Source: Bacteroidales bacterium (lineage in GTDB: Bacteria; Bacteroidota; Bacteroidia; Bacteroidales; P3). From it: a stretch of 37,037 bases of DNA. The notes under the pieces were generated by a model. The model was not told the DNA's origin. It made no database searches and was given only the letters and a program-made list of their open reading frames with translations. Of the stretch, positions 1 through 7,935 are shown piece after piece (within the stretch, counting starts at the first letter, position 1; each line of letters begins with the position of its first letter). The translations under genes and the position numbers were made by a program. Where the stretch lies: positions 1 through 37,037 of the forward strand of contig JAFWZP010000027.1 in assembly GCA_017522255.1 (NCBI GenBank), written 5' to 3'.

Positions 1-1
1 A

Positions 2-295
2 GGCCGCATAGTGGACCTTGGAGTGCTTGGCAGCCTGATGCCTAAAATATCGGTGAAAGCAGTGGCCACCAAAGAAGAATGCGACCTTTCCACCATCAAA
101 AGCGTAGGCATACAATATGTTCCTGCCACCGACCTCACCTCCGATGCCAAAAAGATATCGATGCAGGTGATAGACATCTACGACTACGACGACGAAACCG
201 CCCCCGACCTTCCGGACGACGACGATGAAGGCGACGACAACACCGGCGGCACCACACCGGGCGGCGGCAACGACGACGGCGGTTTCGCAGGATAA
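2..295 (+). CDS. HU-HIG family DNA-binding protein, 3' part only
   Basis: The frame is open from the window edge, so the real start lies upstream; the GTG at 11 is internal. The visible 97 residues begin GRIVDLGVLGSLMPKISVKAV, which aligns with GYSVKLGEVGIFYPTTKSKAV in the complete HU-like protein encoded at 35049-35570. This is the end of the HU arm region. It is followed by an acidic Asp/Glu stretch and a Gly/Asn/Thr-rich tail ending GGFAG, also shared with that paralogue (GDFVG). HU-HIG proteins are Bacteroidota relatives of HU that bind and bend DNA; the exact role is unknown. A hairpin terminator follows at 329-361. Confidence 0.75.
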   Translation, partial: GRIVDLGVLGSLMPKISVKAVATKEECDLSTIKSVGIQYVPATDLTSDAKKISMQVIDIYDYDDETAPDLPDDDDEGDDNTGGTTPGGGNDDGGFAG

Positions 296-328
296 AGGGA
301 AAGATAATTAACGAAGATAATATTCATA

Positions 329-368
329 AGTGGAAAGGCAAACCATGCTTTGCCTTCCACTTTGGTTT
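329..368 (+). terminator. Rho-independent terminator after HU-like gene
   Basis: A 14/13-nt inverted repeat (329-342 with 349-361, one bulged A, 6-nt loop) pairs aGTGGAAaGGCAAA with TTTGCCTTCCACt and is followed by a T-rich run. It separates the HU-like gene from the FISUMP array. Confidence 0.75.
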
Positions 369-414
369 TTGGGTGAATAGAAATAAATAGACTGAAAACA
401 AATAAAATAGATAG

Positions 415-1419
415 ATGAAAAAAACATTAAAAAGATTTGCAATGCTAAGTGTGGCAATGATTGTGGGTTTCGCAAGTTGCGAGGACGATTTTGGTCCGGA
501 ACATAATGGTGATAATAATGGTGGCGGCGGAGCTACGGAAGAATTGGCTACAGTTACTACCAACAATGTAACAAGTATAACAGCAAATAGCGCAATATGT
601 GGCGGTAATGTAACGTCGGATGGCGGTAATACTATTACAGCACGTGGGATATGCTGGAGCACTTCGCAGAAACCTACCACAGAAGATGATGCAACATATA
701 GTGGCACCGGCATAGGAAGTTTTACTGCAAATATAACAGGTTTGGAGGCAGGCACTACCTACCATGTTCGAGCCTATGCCGTAAACAGCAAAGGCACAGC
801 TTACGGCACGCAAAAAACATTTACCACTACCACAACAGGTGGTGGAGGTGGTAGTGGCGGATCTACTACAACCACTATCAATGGACATGAGTGGGTAGAT
901 CTTGGATTGCCAAGTGGGTTGAAATGGGCTACTTGTAATATAGGTGCAAGCCAACCACACGACTACGGCAACTACTATGCTTGGGGCGAAACCACCACAA
1001 AAACGGAATATATTAATGAAAACAGCGTAACACAGGGACAATCTATGAATGATATTAGTGGCAATGCCACCTACGATGCAGCCCGTGCCAATTGGGGTAG
1101 CACATGGCGAATCTCCACCAAAACTGAGATGGAAGAATTGGTAGACAACTGTACTTGGACTTGGATTACTCAAAGTAATATAAACGGAATGAGAGTAACA
1201 GGACCCAACGGTAATAGTATCTTTCTTCCTGCAGCGGGCATCTGCGGGGGTACGTCGCGTTACTACGTTGGTGGTAATGGCTATTATTGTACTTCTACTC
1301 CCTACCAGAGCAACTATAACAACTACTTTTTCCAGCTCAACTTCTACATTGATTACCACGGTGTAGGAAAGAGAGAAGGTCGCTCCTACGGGCTTACGGT
1401 TCGTCCAGTGTCAGATTAA
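415..1419 (+). CDS. FISUMP-domain surface lipoprotein with one Fn3-like domain
   Basis: 334 aa. The signal peptide ends in a lipobox (GFAS-C22). The mature end C-E-D-D is acidic straight after the lipid-bearing Cys, resembling the Bacteroidota lipoprotein export signal that places lipoproteins on the cell surface. Residues ~42-141 form a fibronectin type III-like domain (pattern VTTNNVTSITANSAICGGNV ... TTYHVRAYAVNSKGTAYG). After a Gly/Thr linker, residues ~155-333 are a FISUMP domain (VDLGLPSGLKWATCNIGA, YYAWGE, NSIFLPAAG, VRPVSD). The last ~60 residues differ sharply from the neighbours' while the rest is close to them. First gene of the array. The ATG at 415 follows an A-rich leader with no clear Shine-Dalgarno. 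Binding partner unknown. Confidence 0.9.
   Translation: MKKTLKRFAMLSVAMIVGFASCEDDFGPEHNGDNNGGGGATEELATVTTNNVTSITANSAICGGNVTSDGGNTITARGICWSTSQKPTTEDDATYSGTGIGSFTANITGLEAGTTYHVRAYAVNSKGTAYGTQKTFTTTTTGGGGGSGGSTTTTINGHEWVDLGLPSGLKWATCNIGASQPHDYGNYYAWGETTTKTEYINENSVTQGQSMNDISGNATYDAARANWGSTWRISTKTEMEELVDNCTWTWITQSNINGMRVTGPNGNSIFLPAAGICGGTSRYYVGGNGYYCTSTPYQSNYNNYFFQLNFYIDYHGVGKREGRSYGLTVRPVSD
1240..1419 (+). other. Hypervariable C-terminal segment of FISUMP gene 1
   Basis: This stretch lies between the conserved FLPAAG and VRPVSD framework motifs. It is rich in TAC, AAC, TAT and AAT codons and differs from the same segments in the genes starting at 3995, 4719 and 6341, mostly at first and second codon positions. 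Comparable segments: 2592-2778, 4496-4669, 5220-5381, 6845-7015 and 15753-15960. Confidence 0.55.
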
Positions 1420-1447
1420 AGCGAAGTGTATTAGATTTATTTAATAA
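1417..1447 (+). repeat. Conserved post-stop repeat, copy 1
   Basis: TAAAGCGAAGtGTATTAGATTTATTTaata directly follows the stop codon in sense. Near copies begin at 2776, 4667 and 5379. The shared 3' flank shows that the duplication unit of the array includes intergenic DNA. Confidence 0.7.
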
Positions 1448-1467
1448 CAAAATAAATAGAATTAGAA

Positions 1468-2778
1468 ATGAAAAAAACATTAAGAAGACTGGCATTGCTA
1501 AGTTTTGCAATGGTATTGGGTTTCGCAAGTTGCGAAGACGATTTAGATCCGGAACATAATGGTGATAATAATGGTGGCGGCGGAGCTACGGAAGAATTGG
1601 CTACAGTTACTACCAACAATGTAACAAGTATAACAGCAAATAGTGCAATATGTGGCGGTAATGTATCGTCGGATGGCGGTAGTACTATTACAGCACGCGG
1701 GATATGCTGGAGCACTTCGCAGAATCCTACCACAGAAGATGATGCAACATATAGTGGCACCGGCATAGGAAGTTTTACTGCAAATATAACAGGTTTGGAG
1801 GCAGGCACTACCTATTACGTTAGAGCCTATGCCGTAAACAGCAAAGGCACAGCCTACGGCACACAGAAAGCATTTACCACTACCACAACAGGCGGTGGTT
1901 CGTCGGAAGAATTACCCACAGTTACTACAAGTAGTGTAACAAGTATAAATACCAATAGCGCAATATGTGGCGGTAATGTATCGTCGGATGGCGGTAGTAC
2001 TGTTACCGCACGCGGAGTATGCTGGAGCACCTCGCAGAATCCTACTACAAATGATAATACAACTACCGATGGCAGTGGTACCGGAAGTTTTACATCGAAT
2101 ATAAGCGGTCTTATGGCAGGCATTACCTACTATGTTCGAGCCTATGCCGTAAACAGCAAAGGCACAGCCTACGGTGCACAAAAAACATTTACCACTACGA
2201 CAACGAGCGGTGGCGGCGGTGAAACTATTACCGGCACTATCAATGGACATGATTATGTGGATCTTGGCTTGCCAAGTGGTACAAAATGGGCTACCTGCAA
2301 TGTGGGAGCAAACATTCCTGAAGAACTCGGAAACTACTACTCTTGGGGAGAAATTACTACCCAAAGACACTCTACCGAAGATGTAAACCAAATGAGAAGT
2401 AGGTATGTGTATGAAATTAGTGGAAATGTTAATTACGATGCAGCCACAGCTAATTGGGGAGGAAGTTGGCGTATGCCTACCAAGGGAGAGATGGAAGAAT
2501 TGCTAAACAATTGCATTTTTACTCATATAACGCAAGGCATAAGAGGATTAAGAATAACCGGACCTAATGGCAATAGTATATTTCTTCCTGCTGCGGGCTT
2601 CGTTGATGGTGCGTCGGGCTATCATGCTAACAATCTCGGTGGGTGTTGGTATTGGAGTTCTACACGCGACGATACCACTTATAATCCTATAGCTTGGCAA
2701 CTTTATGCTTCCAGTGTACACAAAATAAGAGGAATGCTTATAAGCTATGGGTGTTCGGTTCGCCCTGTTTCAGAATAA
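1468..2778 (+). CDS. FISUMP-domain surface lipoprotein with two Fn3-like domains
   Basis: 436 aa. Signal peptide with lipobox GFAS-C22 followed by E-D-D (probable surface-export signal). Two tandem Fn3-like domains at ~42-141 and ~146-245; the second begins ELPTVTTSSVTSINTNSAIC. The FISUMP domain runs from ~258 to the end (HDYVDLGLPSGTKWATCNVGA, NYYSWGE, NSIFLPAAG, VRPVSE). The first ~140 codons are almost identical at the DNA level to those of the preceding gene, so the two arose by recent tandem duplication or gene conversion; the extra Fn3 unit suggests internal duplication. The FISUMP half is more divergent than the Fn3 half. Likely a cell-surface adhesin or glycan-binding protein; ligand not inferable. 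Confidence 0.9.
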   Translation: MKKTLRRLALLSFAMVLGFASCEDDLDPEHNGDNNGGGGATEELATVTTNNVTSITANSAICGGNVSSDGGSTITARGICWSTSQNPTTEDDATYSGTGIGSFTANITGLEAGTTYYVRAYAVNSKGTAYGTQKAFTTTTTGGGSSEELPTVTTSSVTSINTNSAICGGNVSSDGGSTVTARGVCWSTSQNPTTNDNTTTDGSGTGSFTSNISGLMAGITYYVRAYAVNSKGTAYGAQKTFTTTTTSGGGGETITGTINGHDYVDLGLPSGTKWATCNVGANIPEELGNYYSWGEITTQRHSTEDVNQMRSRYVYEISGNVNYDAATANWGGSWRMPTKGEMEELLNNCIFTHITQGIRGLRITGPNGNSIFLPAAGFVDGASGYHANNLGGCWYWSSTRDDTTYNPIAWQLYASSVHKIRGMLISYGCSVRPVSE

Positions 2779-2806
2779 AGCGAAGCGTGTTCGATTTATT
2801 TAATAT
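2776..2806 (+). repeat. Conserved post-stop repeat, copy 2
   Basis: TAAAGCGAAGCGTGTTCGAT continuing TTATTTAA follows the stop codon, closely matching the copy at 1417. Confidence 0.7.
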
Positions 2807-2820
2807 TAAAGTTTTGATAG

Positions 2821-3957
2821 ATGAAAAGAATATTACTTATTTTAGCTCTGACTATATTGGGAATAGCAGGAGCTTCGGCTCAAAAAAATCATAAAGAATA
2901 CAAAGTAGAAACGAATGGTTATAAGTGGATAAAGGTGTATAGCACCGACTTTAAAACTGTGGGTGTGGAAGATACCGATGGGAATACCATAATACCATTG
3001 TCGGAACAATTCTCTATGATTTCGTTTATCCAAGAAGGTGAAGGCGGATATTTCAGCGTTTGGAAAAACGACAGAAATGGAGCGTATACTCTGAAAGGTG
3101 TAGAAATGATACCTCCTGCATACGACTATTTGGCGTATTATGGCAAAGAGGGCTTTAAGTATCGTTCCACCAATGGAAAATGGTATTCGCTTGGCGTGTA
3201 TCTGCCGGACGAAAAGAAGTCGACAACCACGGTTGCAAACAATAATACAAAAACGACTAATGCAGATAACGCTACACACAAAAACGAATCGGATTCTGTA
3301 GTTGAACGAGAGCAAGAACCGGAAGTGTCGGAACCGGCAATAGCCAATAATCCGAGAACCACTACTCCACAGCCAACGGTGGAAAACACCTATAATACAA
3401 GAGCCACTGCCATCCCAAGCTATACAACTTCTCAAGATGATTTTGAACCATTCTGGGGCGCTTATGATGAGGTTGGTTATGGATTTGTGATGGAAGATTA
3501 TTGTTCATTATCATTTATATTCGGAGTAACCTATCATTTTGCAAAAAATGTTTATGCCACATTTGGGGCAGGATATATGTTACTAAATTCAAGCACAAGG
3601 GAACGAATTTATGGTAGCACAATGACTGTAGAAGGGAAAGCATCGGTAATACCCATACATGCAGGCTTGGCATTCAGAGCCGGTAGCAAAGATTTTTCGA
3701 TAGATCCTTTTGTAGGCATGGCATTCAATATCGGCGTTTCTTCGAAATCGGAAATATCTTATGCCGGAGAAAAAGAGACGTATAAAAATGAAGACTTTGG
3801 CGGAAAACTGGGAGTGGCTTTAAAACTTGGAATAAGAATAAAAATAAATGATTTCTTTATAATGGGCAGATATAACTTCCCACTAAACGACAACCAAGAA
3901 AAATTATTTACCGGACCGGACTCTTATCCCGAAATAGGTATAGGCTATATGTTGTAA
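2821..3957 (+). CDS. Outer-membrane beta-barrel protein with WG-repeat-like N-terminal domain
   Basis: 378 aa. A Sec signal peptide (MKRILLILALTILGIAGASA, cleavage before QK) has no lipobox Cys. Residues ~25-130 contain short units resembling WG/KWG repeats (VEDTDGNTIIPLS, FSVWKNDRNGAYTLKG). A long Thr/Asn/Pro/Glu-rich linker (~135-200) leads to a C-terminal ~170-residue region of alternating strands with glycine turns (YGFVMEDYCSLSFIFGVTYHFAKN, ending YPEIGIGYML). That matches small 8-stranded OmpA/OmpW-like barrels. It sits between two FISUMP pairs, so it may anchor or partner the lipoproteins (inference). Exact family not recognised. Confidence 0.75.
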   Translation: MKRILLILALTILGIAGASAQKNHKEYKVETNGYKWIKVYSTDFKTVGVEDTDGNTIIPLSEQFSMISFIQEGEGGYFSVWKNDRNGAYTLKGVEMIPPAYDYLAYYGKEGFKYRSTNGKWYSLGVYLPDEKKSTTTVANNNTKTTNADNATHKNESDSVVEREQEPEVSEPAIANNPRTTTPQPTVENTYNTRATAIPSYTTSQDDFEPFWGAYDEVGYGFVMEDYCSLSFIFGVTYHFAKNVYATFGAGYMLLNSSTRERIYGSTMTVEGKASVIPIHAGLAFRAGSKDFSIDPFVGMAFNIGVSSKSEISYAGEKETYKNEDFGGKLGVALKLGIRIKINDFFIMGRYNFPLNDNQEKLFTGPDSYPEIGIGYML

Positions 3958-3994
3958 ATAGGCTAATGGAATATCAAAATAAATAATTACAGAG

Positions 3995-4669
3995 ATGAAA
4001 ACATTAAAAAGATTTGCACTGCTAAGTGTGGCAATGCTGTTGGCCTTTGCAGGCTGCGAAGACGATTTTGGTCCGGAACACGACCGGGGTAATAATGGAG
4101 GAGGCAGCGGTGGCGGAGCTGCTACCGGTACTATCAATGGACATGACTATGTAGACCTTGGCTTGCCAAGTGGCTTGAAATGGGCTACCTGCAATGTAGG
4201 TGCCAACACTCCCGAAGGCTATGGCAACTACTACGCTTGGGGCGAAACCACTACCAAGAGTAGTTACACCGAAGATAATTCCCGAACATACAAAGTAAGC
4301 ATGAATGACATAAGTGGCAATGCTAACTATGATGCAGCCCGTGCCAATTGGGGCAGTACATGGCGTATGCCCACCGAGACAGAGATGGAAGAATTAAGAG
4401 ATAACTGCACTTGGACATGGACTACTAAAAATGGTGTAAATGGTATGAAAGTAACCGGTTCTAATGGTAAGAGTATATTTCTTCCTGCTGCGGGCAACTG
4501 CGAGGGTCCGTCGCACATCGACGTTGGCGAGCTCGGCAGGTATTGGGGTTCTGCTCCCTACGAGAGCGGTGATAGCTACGCTTGCAGCCTCTTCTTCTAC
4601 AGTGGCTACCACAAAGTGAATTGGGACGGTCGCTGCAGCGGGTGTACGGTTCGTCCTGTTTCAGATTAA
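3995..4669 (+). CDS. FISUMP-domain surface lipoprotein (short form)
   Basis: 224 aa. Lipobox AFAG-C21 followed by EDD. A Gly/Asn-rich spacer leads straight into a FISUMP domain at ~45-224, with no Fn3 unit. Framework motifs: HDYVDLGLPSGLKWATCNVGA, YYAWGETTTK, DISGNANYDAARANWG, KSIFLPAAG, VRPVSD. Up to FLPAAG it is close to the next gene (4719), but the remaining ~58 residues diverge strongly. Differing codons there include ATC/GAC, CTC/TGC, TTC/TAC, GAC/TAC, TGC/TAC and AGC/TAC: first and second bases change while the third stays C. This is the pattern expected of a diversified C-type-lectin-like ligand face (inference). Confidence 0.9.
   Translation: MKTLKRFALLSVAMLLAFAGCEDDFGPEHDRGNNGGGSGGGAATGTINGHDYVDLGLPSGLKWATCNVGANTPEGYGNYYAWGETTTKSSYTEDNSRTYKVSMNDISGNANYDAARANWGSTWRMPTETEMEELRDNCTWTWTTKNGVNGMKVTGSNGKSIFLPAAGNCEGPSHIDVGELGRYWGSAPYESGDSYACSLFFYSGYHKVNWDGRCSGCTVRPVSD
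4496..4669 (+). other. Hypervariable C-terminal segment of FISUMP gene 3
   Basis: Codons after FLPAAG with many NNC substitutions against 5220-5381, although the preceding ~150 codons of the two genes are close to each other. Confidence 0.55.
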
Positions 4670-4696
4670 AGCGAAGCCGCATTGGATTAATTTGAT
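4667..4696 (+). repeat. Conserved post-stop repeat, copy 3
   Basis: TAAAGCGAAGCCGCATTGGA followed by TTAATTTGA after the stop codon; related to the copies at 1417, 2776 and 5379. Confidence 0.65.
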
Positions 4697-4718
4697 AAAA
4701 GAATAAACATAAATAGAA

Positions 4719-5381
4719 ATGAAGAAAACATTAAAAAGATTGGCACTGCTAACTGTGGCAATGATTGTGGGTTTCGCAAGTTGCGAAGACGATTTTGGTC
4801 CGGAACATGATAGGGGTAATAATGGCGGTGGTGATATCGGTAATATCAGTGGTACAATAGCAGGACATGACTATGTAGACATTGGTCTGCCAAGTGGCAC
4901 TAAATGGGCTACCTGCAATATAGGAGCAATCACACCCGAAGGATATGGCAACTATTATGCTTGGGGCGAAACCACAACTAAGAGCAGTTACACCGAAGAT
5001 AATTGCCGAACATGGAATGTAAGCATGAATGATATAAGTGGCAACGTTAACTACGATGCAGCCCGAGCCAATTGGGGCAGTACATGGCGTATGCCTACCG
5101 AAGCAGAAATGCAAGAATTGGAAAACAATTGTACATGGACATGGACTACACAAAGTGGCGTAAACGGCTATAGAGTAACGGGACCAAATGGTAAAAGTAT
5201 CTTTCTTCCTGCTGCGGGCTACTACGGGTCGTCGCATGACGACGTTGGTGAGTGCGGCGACTATTGGAGTTCCGAGAGCGATACCTACAATGCCTGCAGC
5301 CTCTACTTCTACAGTGGCGATCACGGTGTGGATTGGTACGGTCGCTACTACGGGCATACGGTTCGCCCGGTTTCAGATTAA
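4719..5381 (+). CDS. FISUMP-domain surface lipoprotein (short form)
   Basis: 220 aa, the closest relative of the preceding gene. Lipobox GFAS-C22 then EDD; Gly/Asn spacer; FISUMP domain from ~45 (HDYVDIGLPSGTKWATCNIGA, YYAWGETTTKSSYTEDN, KSIFLPAAG, VRPVSD). The signal-peptide coding region is nearly identical to that of the genes at 415 and 1468, while the spacer matches the 3995 gene, so the array looks shuffled by recombination. Variable segment 5220-5381 is rich in Tyr, Asp, Ser, Gly and Cys, residues reachable from AAC/AAT codons by changing the A's. Likely on the cell surface; ligand unknown. Confidence 0.9.
   Translation: MKKTLKRLALLTVAMIVGFASCEDDFGPEHDRGNNGGGDIGNISGTIAGHDYVDIGLPSGTKWATCNIGAITPEGYGNYYAWGETTTKSSYTEDNCRTWNVSMNDISGNVNYDAARANWGSTWRMPTEAEMQELENNCTWTWTTQSGVNGYRVTGPNGKSIFLPAAGYYGSSHDDVGECGDYWSSESDTYNACSLYFYSGDHGVDWYGRYYGHTVRPVSD
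5220..5381 (+). other. Hypervariable C-terminal segment of FISUMP gene 4
   Basis: Compare codon by codon with 4496-4669: most amino-acid changes alter codon positions 1 and 2 and keep a C or T in position 3. Confidence 0.55.
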
Positions 5382-5409
5382 AGGCGTAAGCCGTATTAGA
5401 TTTATTTGA
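5379..5409 (+). repeat. Conserved post-stop repeat, copy 4
   Basis: TAAAGGCGTAAGCCGTATTA followed by GATTTATTTGA after the stop codon. The last part is identical to copy 1 (1417). Confidence 0.65.
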
Positions 5410-5448
5410 AAGATGTAATATTAATACTAAACAATAAAAAATAGAAAG

Positions 5449-6252
5449 ATGAAAAAGTTTTTTAAAACGATTGCATGCCTGACAGTGATGGCGGCAACAG
5501 TAATGAGTGCCGCTATGGCACAAGGTGAACAAAATGCAAATGCTTCGAGCAAAAAAACAGAATTTTCTATTCACCTTGGCGGAGCTGTGCCAATGAGTGA
5601 TTTTGGCGATTCGAGGGCCAACCGTGGATTGGTGGCATGGAGTGACAAAACAGAGAAGGCCGGAGCCGGAACAGGCTTTGATGCCGGAATGAAACTTAAA
5701 TTCAATATACCATCGATAAATGGATTGGGGGTAATACTTACTGCCGACTTCTTCTACAACGGGCCGAACAACGATGTGAAAGATTGGATAAACGATCTGA
5801 TTGATACTTACATATATGATGATGGATTTGACGATGCCGAAATAACAGCACCTAAATATATCAATGTACCCATAATGCTTGGGGTAAACTACGATTATGC
5901 CATTAACGAAAAAATAAGCGTTTGGGGCGAAGCCGGTATAGGTGCCAATATACGCAAAATAACAATGCTTGAGCAATATTTGGCAGCCGGCGAAACGGAA
6001 GTGATATCTAAACAAAAATATGATATAGCCACTACATTTGCATTCCAAATAGGTGCCGGAGTAAAATTGATGGACAAAGTAAGTCTTGGTTTGCACTACT
6101 ATGCATTGGGAAGTGGCAAGGTGAAAGGAATGGCATCAGAAGAATATATCGAAAATTATGCCGGTGGCGAATACGAATATTATGATGGCGATTTTACACT
6201 TAGATACGTCAATCCCACAATGTTTGTAATACGTTTGGGTTATCATTTCTAA
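5449..6252 (+). CDS. Outer-membrane beta-barrel (porin-like) protein
   Basis: 267 aa. Signal peptide ending SAAMA before QGEQ; no lipobox. The mature part has alternating amphipathic strands typical of small OmpA/OmpX-type barrels (TEFSIHLGGAVPMSDFGDSR, FAFQIGAGVKLMDKVSLGLHYY) and ends in an aromatic C-terminal strand (TMFVIRLGYHF) like the beta-signal read by BamA. It differs in sequence from the barrel encoded at 2821. A strong terminator hairpin lies 37 bp downstream. It sits between FISUMP genes, repeating the lipoprotein/barrel pattern of this locus. Confidence 0.8.
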   Translation: MKKFFKTIACLTVMAATVMSAAMAQGEQNANASSKKTEFSIHLGGAVPMSDFGDSRANRGLVAWSDKTEKAGAGTGFDAGMKLKFNIPSINGLGVILTADFFYNGPNNDVKDWINDLIDTYIYDDGFDDAEITAPKYINVPIMLGVNYDYAINEKISVWGEAGIGANIRKITMLEQYLAAGETEVISKQKYDIATTFAFQIGAGVKLMDKVSLGLHYYALGSGKVKGMASEEYIENYAGGEYEYYDGDFTLRYVNPTMFVIRLGYHF

Positions 6253-6289
6253 GAAATAGACATATCAACATAACGCAACTAACTCTTTA

Positions 6290-6325
6290 CAACGAGTTTC
6301 GTATTCCGAAACTCGTTGCATTTTA
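6290..6325 (+). terminator. Rho-independent terminator after the beta-barrel gene
   Basis: A perfect 12-bp stem (6290-6301 with 6307-6318, CAACGAGTTTCG / CGAAACTCGTTG) with a 5-nt loop is followed by a T-rich stretch. It ends only 16 bp before the next gene, whose transcription must start inside or upstream of it or depend on read-through. Confidence 0.8.
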
Positions 6326-6340
6326 TTAAAAACAACGAAG

Positions 6341-7915
6341 ATGAAAAATATATTGAATAAATTATCATTGCTAATGGTTGCAATGACATTGGTCTTCGCA
6401 GGTTGCGAAGATGCTTACGGCCCTGAGCATGACAGGGGTAATGATGGCGAAGGAGGCGGTGGCGGAGCTGCTACCGGTACTATCAATGACCATGATTGGG
6501 TAGACCTTGGCCTGCCAAGCGGCTTGAAGTGGGCAACCTGCAATGTGGGTGCCAACACTCCCGAAGAATACGGTAATTACTACGCTTGGGGCGAAACCAC
6601 TACCAAATCATCGTATACCGATGACAACAGCTTGACTTATGGAAGAAATATGGGCGATATAAGTGGTAATGTTAATTACGACGCCGCCACTGCCAATTGG
6701 GGCAACAGTTGGCGTATGCCTACCAAAGCAGAAATAGCAGAACTGATAGTTGAATGCACATGGACTTGGACCACACAAGGAAATGTAAACGGTATGAAAG
6801 TAACCGGACCAAACGGTAATAGTATATTTCTTCCTGCTGCAGGCTACTACTACGAGTCGTCGCGTAACGATGTTGGTGAGGAAGGTTGTTATTGGAGTTC
6901 CACACCCGACGAATACGATACATACCTCTACTCCTATGGCCACTTCTTTGGCAGTGGCGGCCTTGATATGGAGGGGGAACGTCGCATCTTTGGAGCTTCG
7001 GTTCGACCCGTATCGGGAACGATAAATTATGGAACCAATACAGATACAGATACAGAAGAATTGCCTACTGTTACCACGAACAGTGTGACAAATATAACAA
7101 AAAATAGTGCACAATGTGGTGGAAATGTTACATCGGATGGCGGTGCCACGGTTACGGAACGCGGTGTATGCTGGAGCATATATCAAAATCCTACTATATA
7201 TGACAATACAACACACGATGGCAGTGGTACGGGAAGTTTTACTTCTTATATTACAAATCTTTCGCCGGGAACTACTTATTATGTGCGAGCCTACGCTACC
7301 AATAGCGAGGGAACAGCATACGGTGCACAACGTAGTTTTACTACACAATCGTCTACAAATCCCGGTATAACTGTAACTTTTGGCGGTAATACATGGACAG
7401 CTACAGATTTTTCGGGTTATTATTATAATTCCTATGGAGCTATAGGCTTTGAAGCCTATGAGGTGTCTGGAAGTTTCCCGGCGGTAATGGGGGCTTTTTA
7501 TGCGTCAGGAACGGGGACGTATAGTGATGCAATAGGTTCTGATTTGGGTTATAGCAACGGAATTATTTCATACTTGGAATATTGGGAAATAAAATCTTGG
7601 CCTATAAATAATGTAAATTATGGCGATTGGTGGGCAAAAAATGCCACTATCAATGTAACAGAATTAGATCTTACAGCGATGTCTGTCAGTATGAACATCA
7701 ATGCCACTATGTTTGAATTTGGAGATATTGTGGTTATGAATGAAGATGGTACCAGCGGAACAATAACTCCTGAATTATTGCCTAATGCAACTACAAGATC
7801 AATGTCTGTTTCCGTTACAGATTTATGGTTATCAAATGCTGACAAATCTGTTTTTGGAAAGAGAAATTTAAACGCTAAAGAAATCGTAAAAGGAGAGAGA
7901 GTTTATAAAAGATAA
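6341..7915 (+). CDS. Multidomain FISUMP lipoprotein: FISUMP + Fn3-like + unknown C-terminal domain
   Basis: 524 aa. Lipobox VFAG-C22 then ED. Domain order is unusual: FISUMP at ~45-226 (HDWVDLGLPSGLKWATCNVGA, YYAWGE, NSIFLPAAG, VRPVSG), then Fn3-like at ~238-337 (LPTVTTNSVTNITKNSAQCG ... TTYYVRAYATNSEGTAYG), then an unrecognised ~185-residue domain from ~345 (ITVTFGGNTWTATDFSGYYY ... GERVYKR). Elsewhere in the array Fn3 precedes FISUMP, so this is a permuted domain arrangement. The C-terminal domain is beta-rich and aromatic, without cysteines. The FISUMP variable segment (6845-7015) is internal here rather than at the terminus. Surface-exposed lipoprotein by inference. Confidence 0.85.
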   Translation: MKNILNKLSLLMVAMTLVFAGCEDAYGPEHDRGNDGEGGGGGAATGTINDHDWVDLGLPSGLKWATCNVGANTPEEYGNYYAWGETTTKSSYTDDNSLTYGRNMGDISGNVNYDAATANWGNSWRMPTKAEIAELIVECTWTWTTQGNVNGMKVTGPNGNSIFLPAAGYYYESSRNDVGEEGCYWSSTPDEYDTYLYSYGHFFGSGGLDMEGERRIFGASVRPVSGTINYGTNTDTDTEELPTVTTNSVTNITKNSAQCGGNVTSDGGATVTERGVCWSIYQNPTIYDNTTHDGSGTGSFTSYITNLSPGTTYYVRAYATNSEGTAYGAQRSFTTQSSTNPGITVTFGGNTWTATDFSGYYYNSYGAIGFEAYEVSGSFPAVMGAFYASGTGTYSDAIGSDLGYSNGIISYLEYWEIKSWPINNVNYGDWWAKNATINVTELDLTAMSVSMNINATMFEFGDIVVMNEDGTSGTITPELLPNATTRSMSVSVTDLWLSNADKSVFGKRNLNAKEIVKGERVYKR

Positions 7916-7935
7916 ATTTTCTGACACAAAACGAT

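Noticed and set aside
445-1359. Long antisense open frame (304 aa) opposite the first FISUMP gene
   Set aside because: It is Cys/Thr/Ile-rich, lacks any recognisable motif and mirrors the codon bias of the sense gene; similar antisense frames occur opposite every FISUMP gene, so they are shadows.
5146-6096. 316-aa minus-strand frame across a FISUMP gene and the barrel gene
   Set aside because: It spans two well-supported plus-strand genes and their gap, has abnormal composition (Cys, His, Tyr-rich) and no domain.
415-7915. A complete diversity-generating retroelement inside the window
   Set aside because: No reverse transcriptase (no YxDD-motif protein) and no non-coding template repeat was found; only the target-like pattern is reported.
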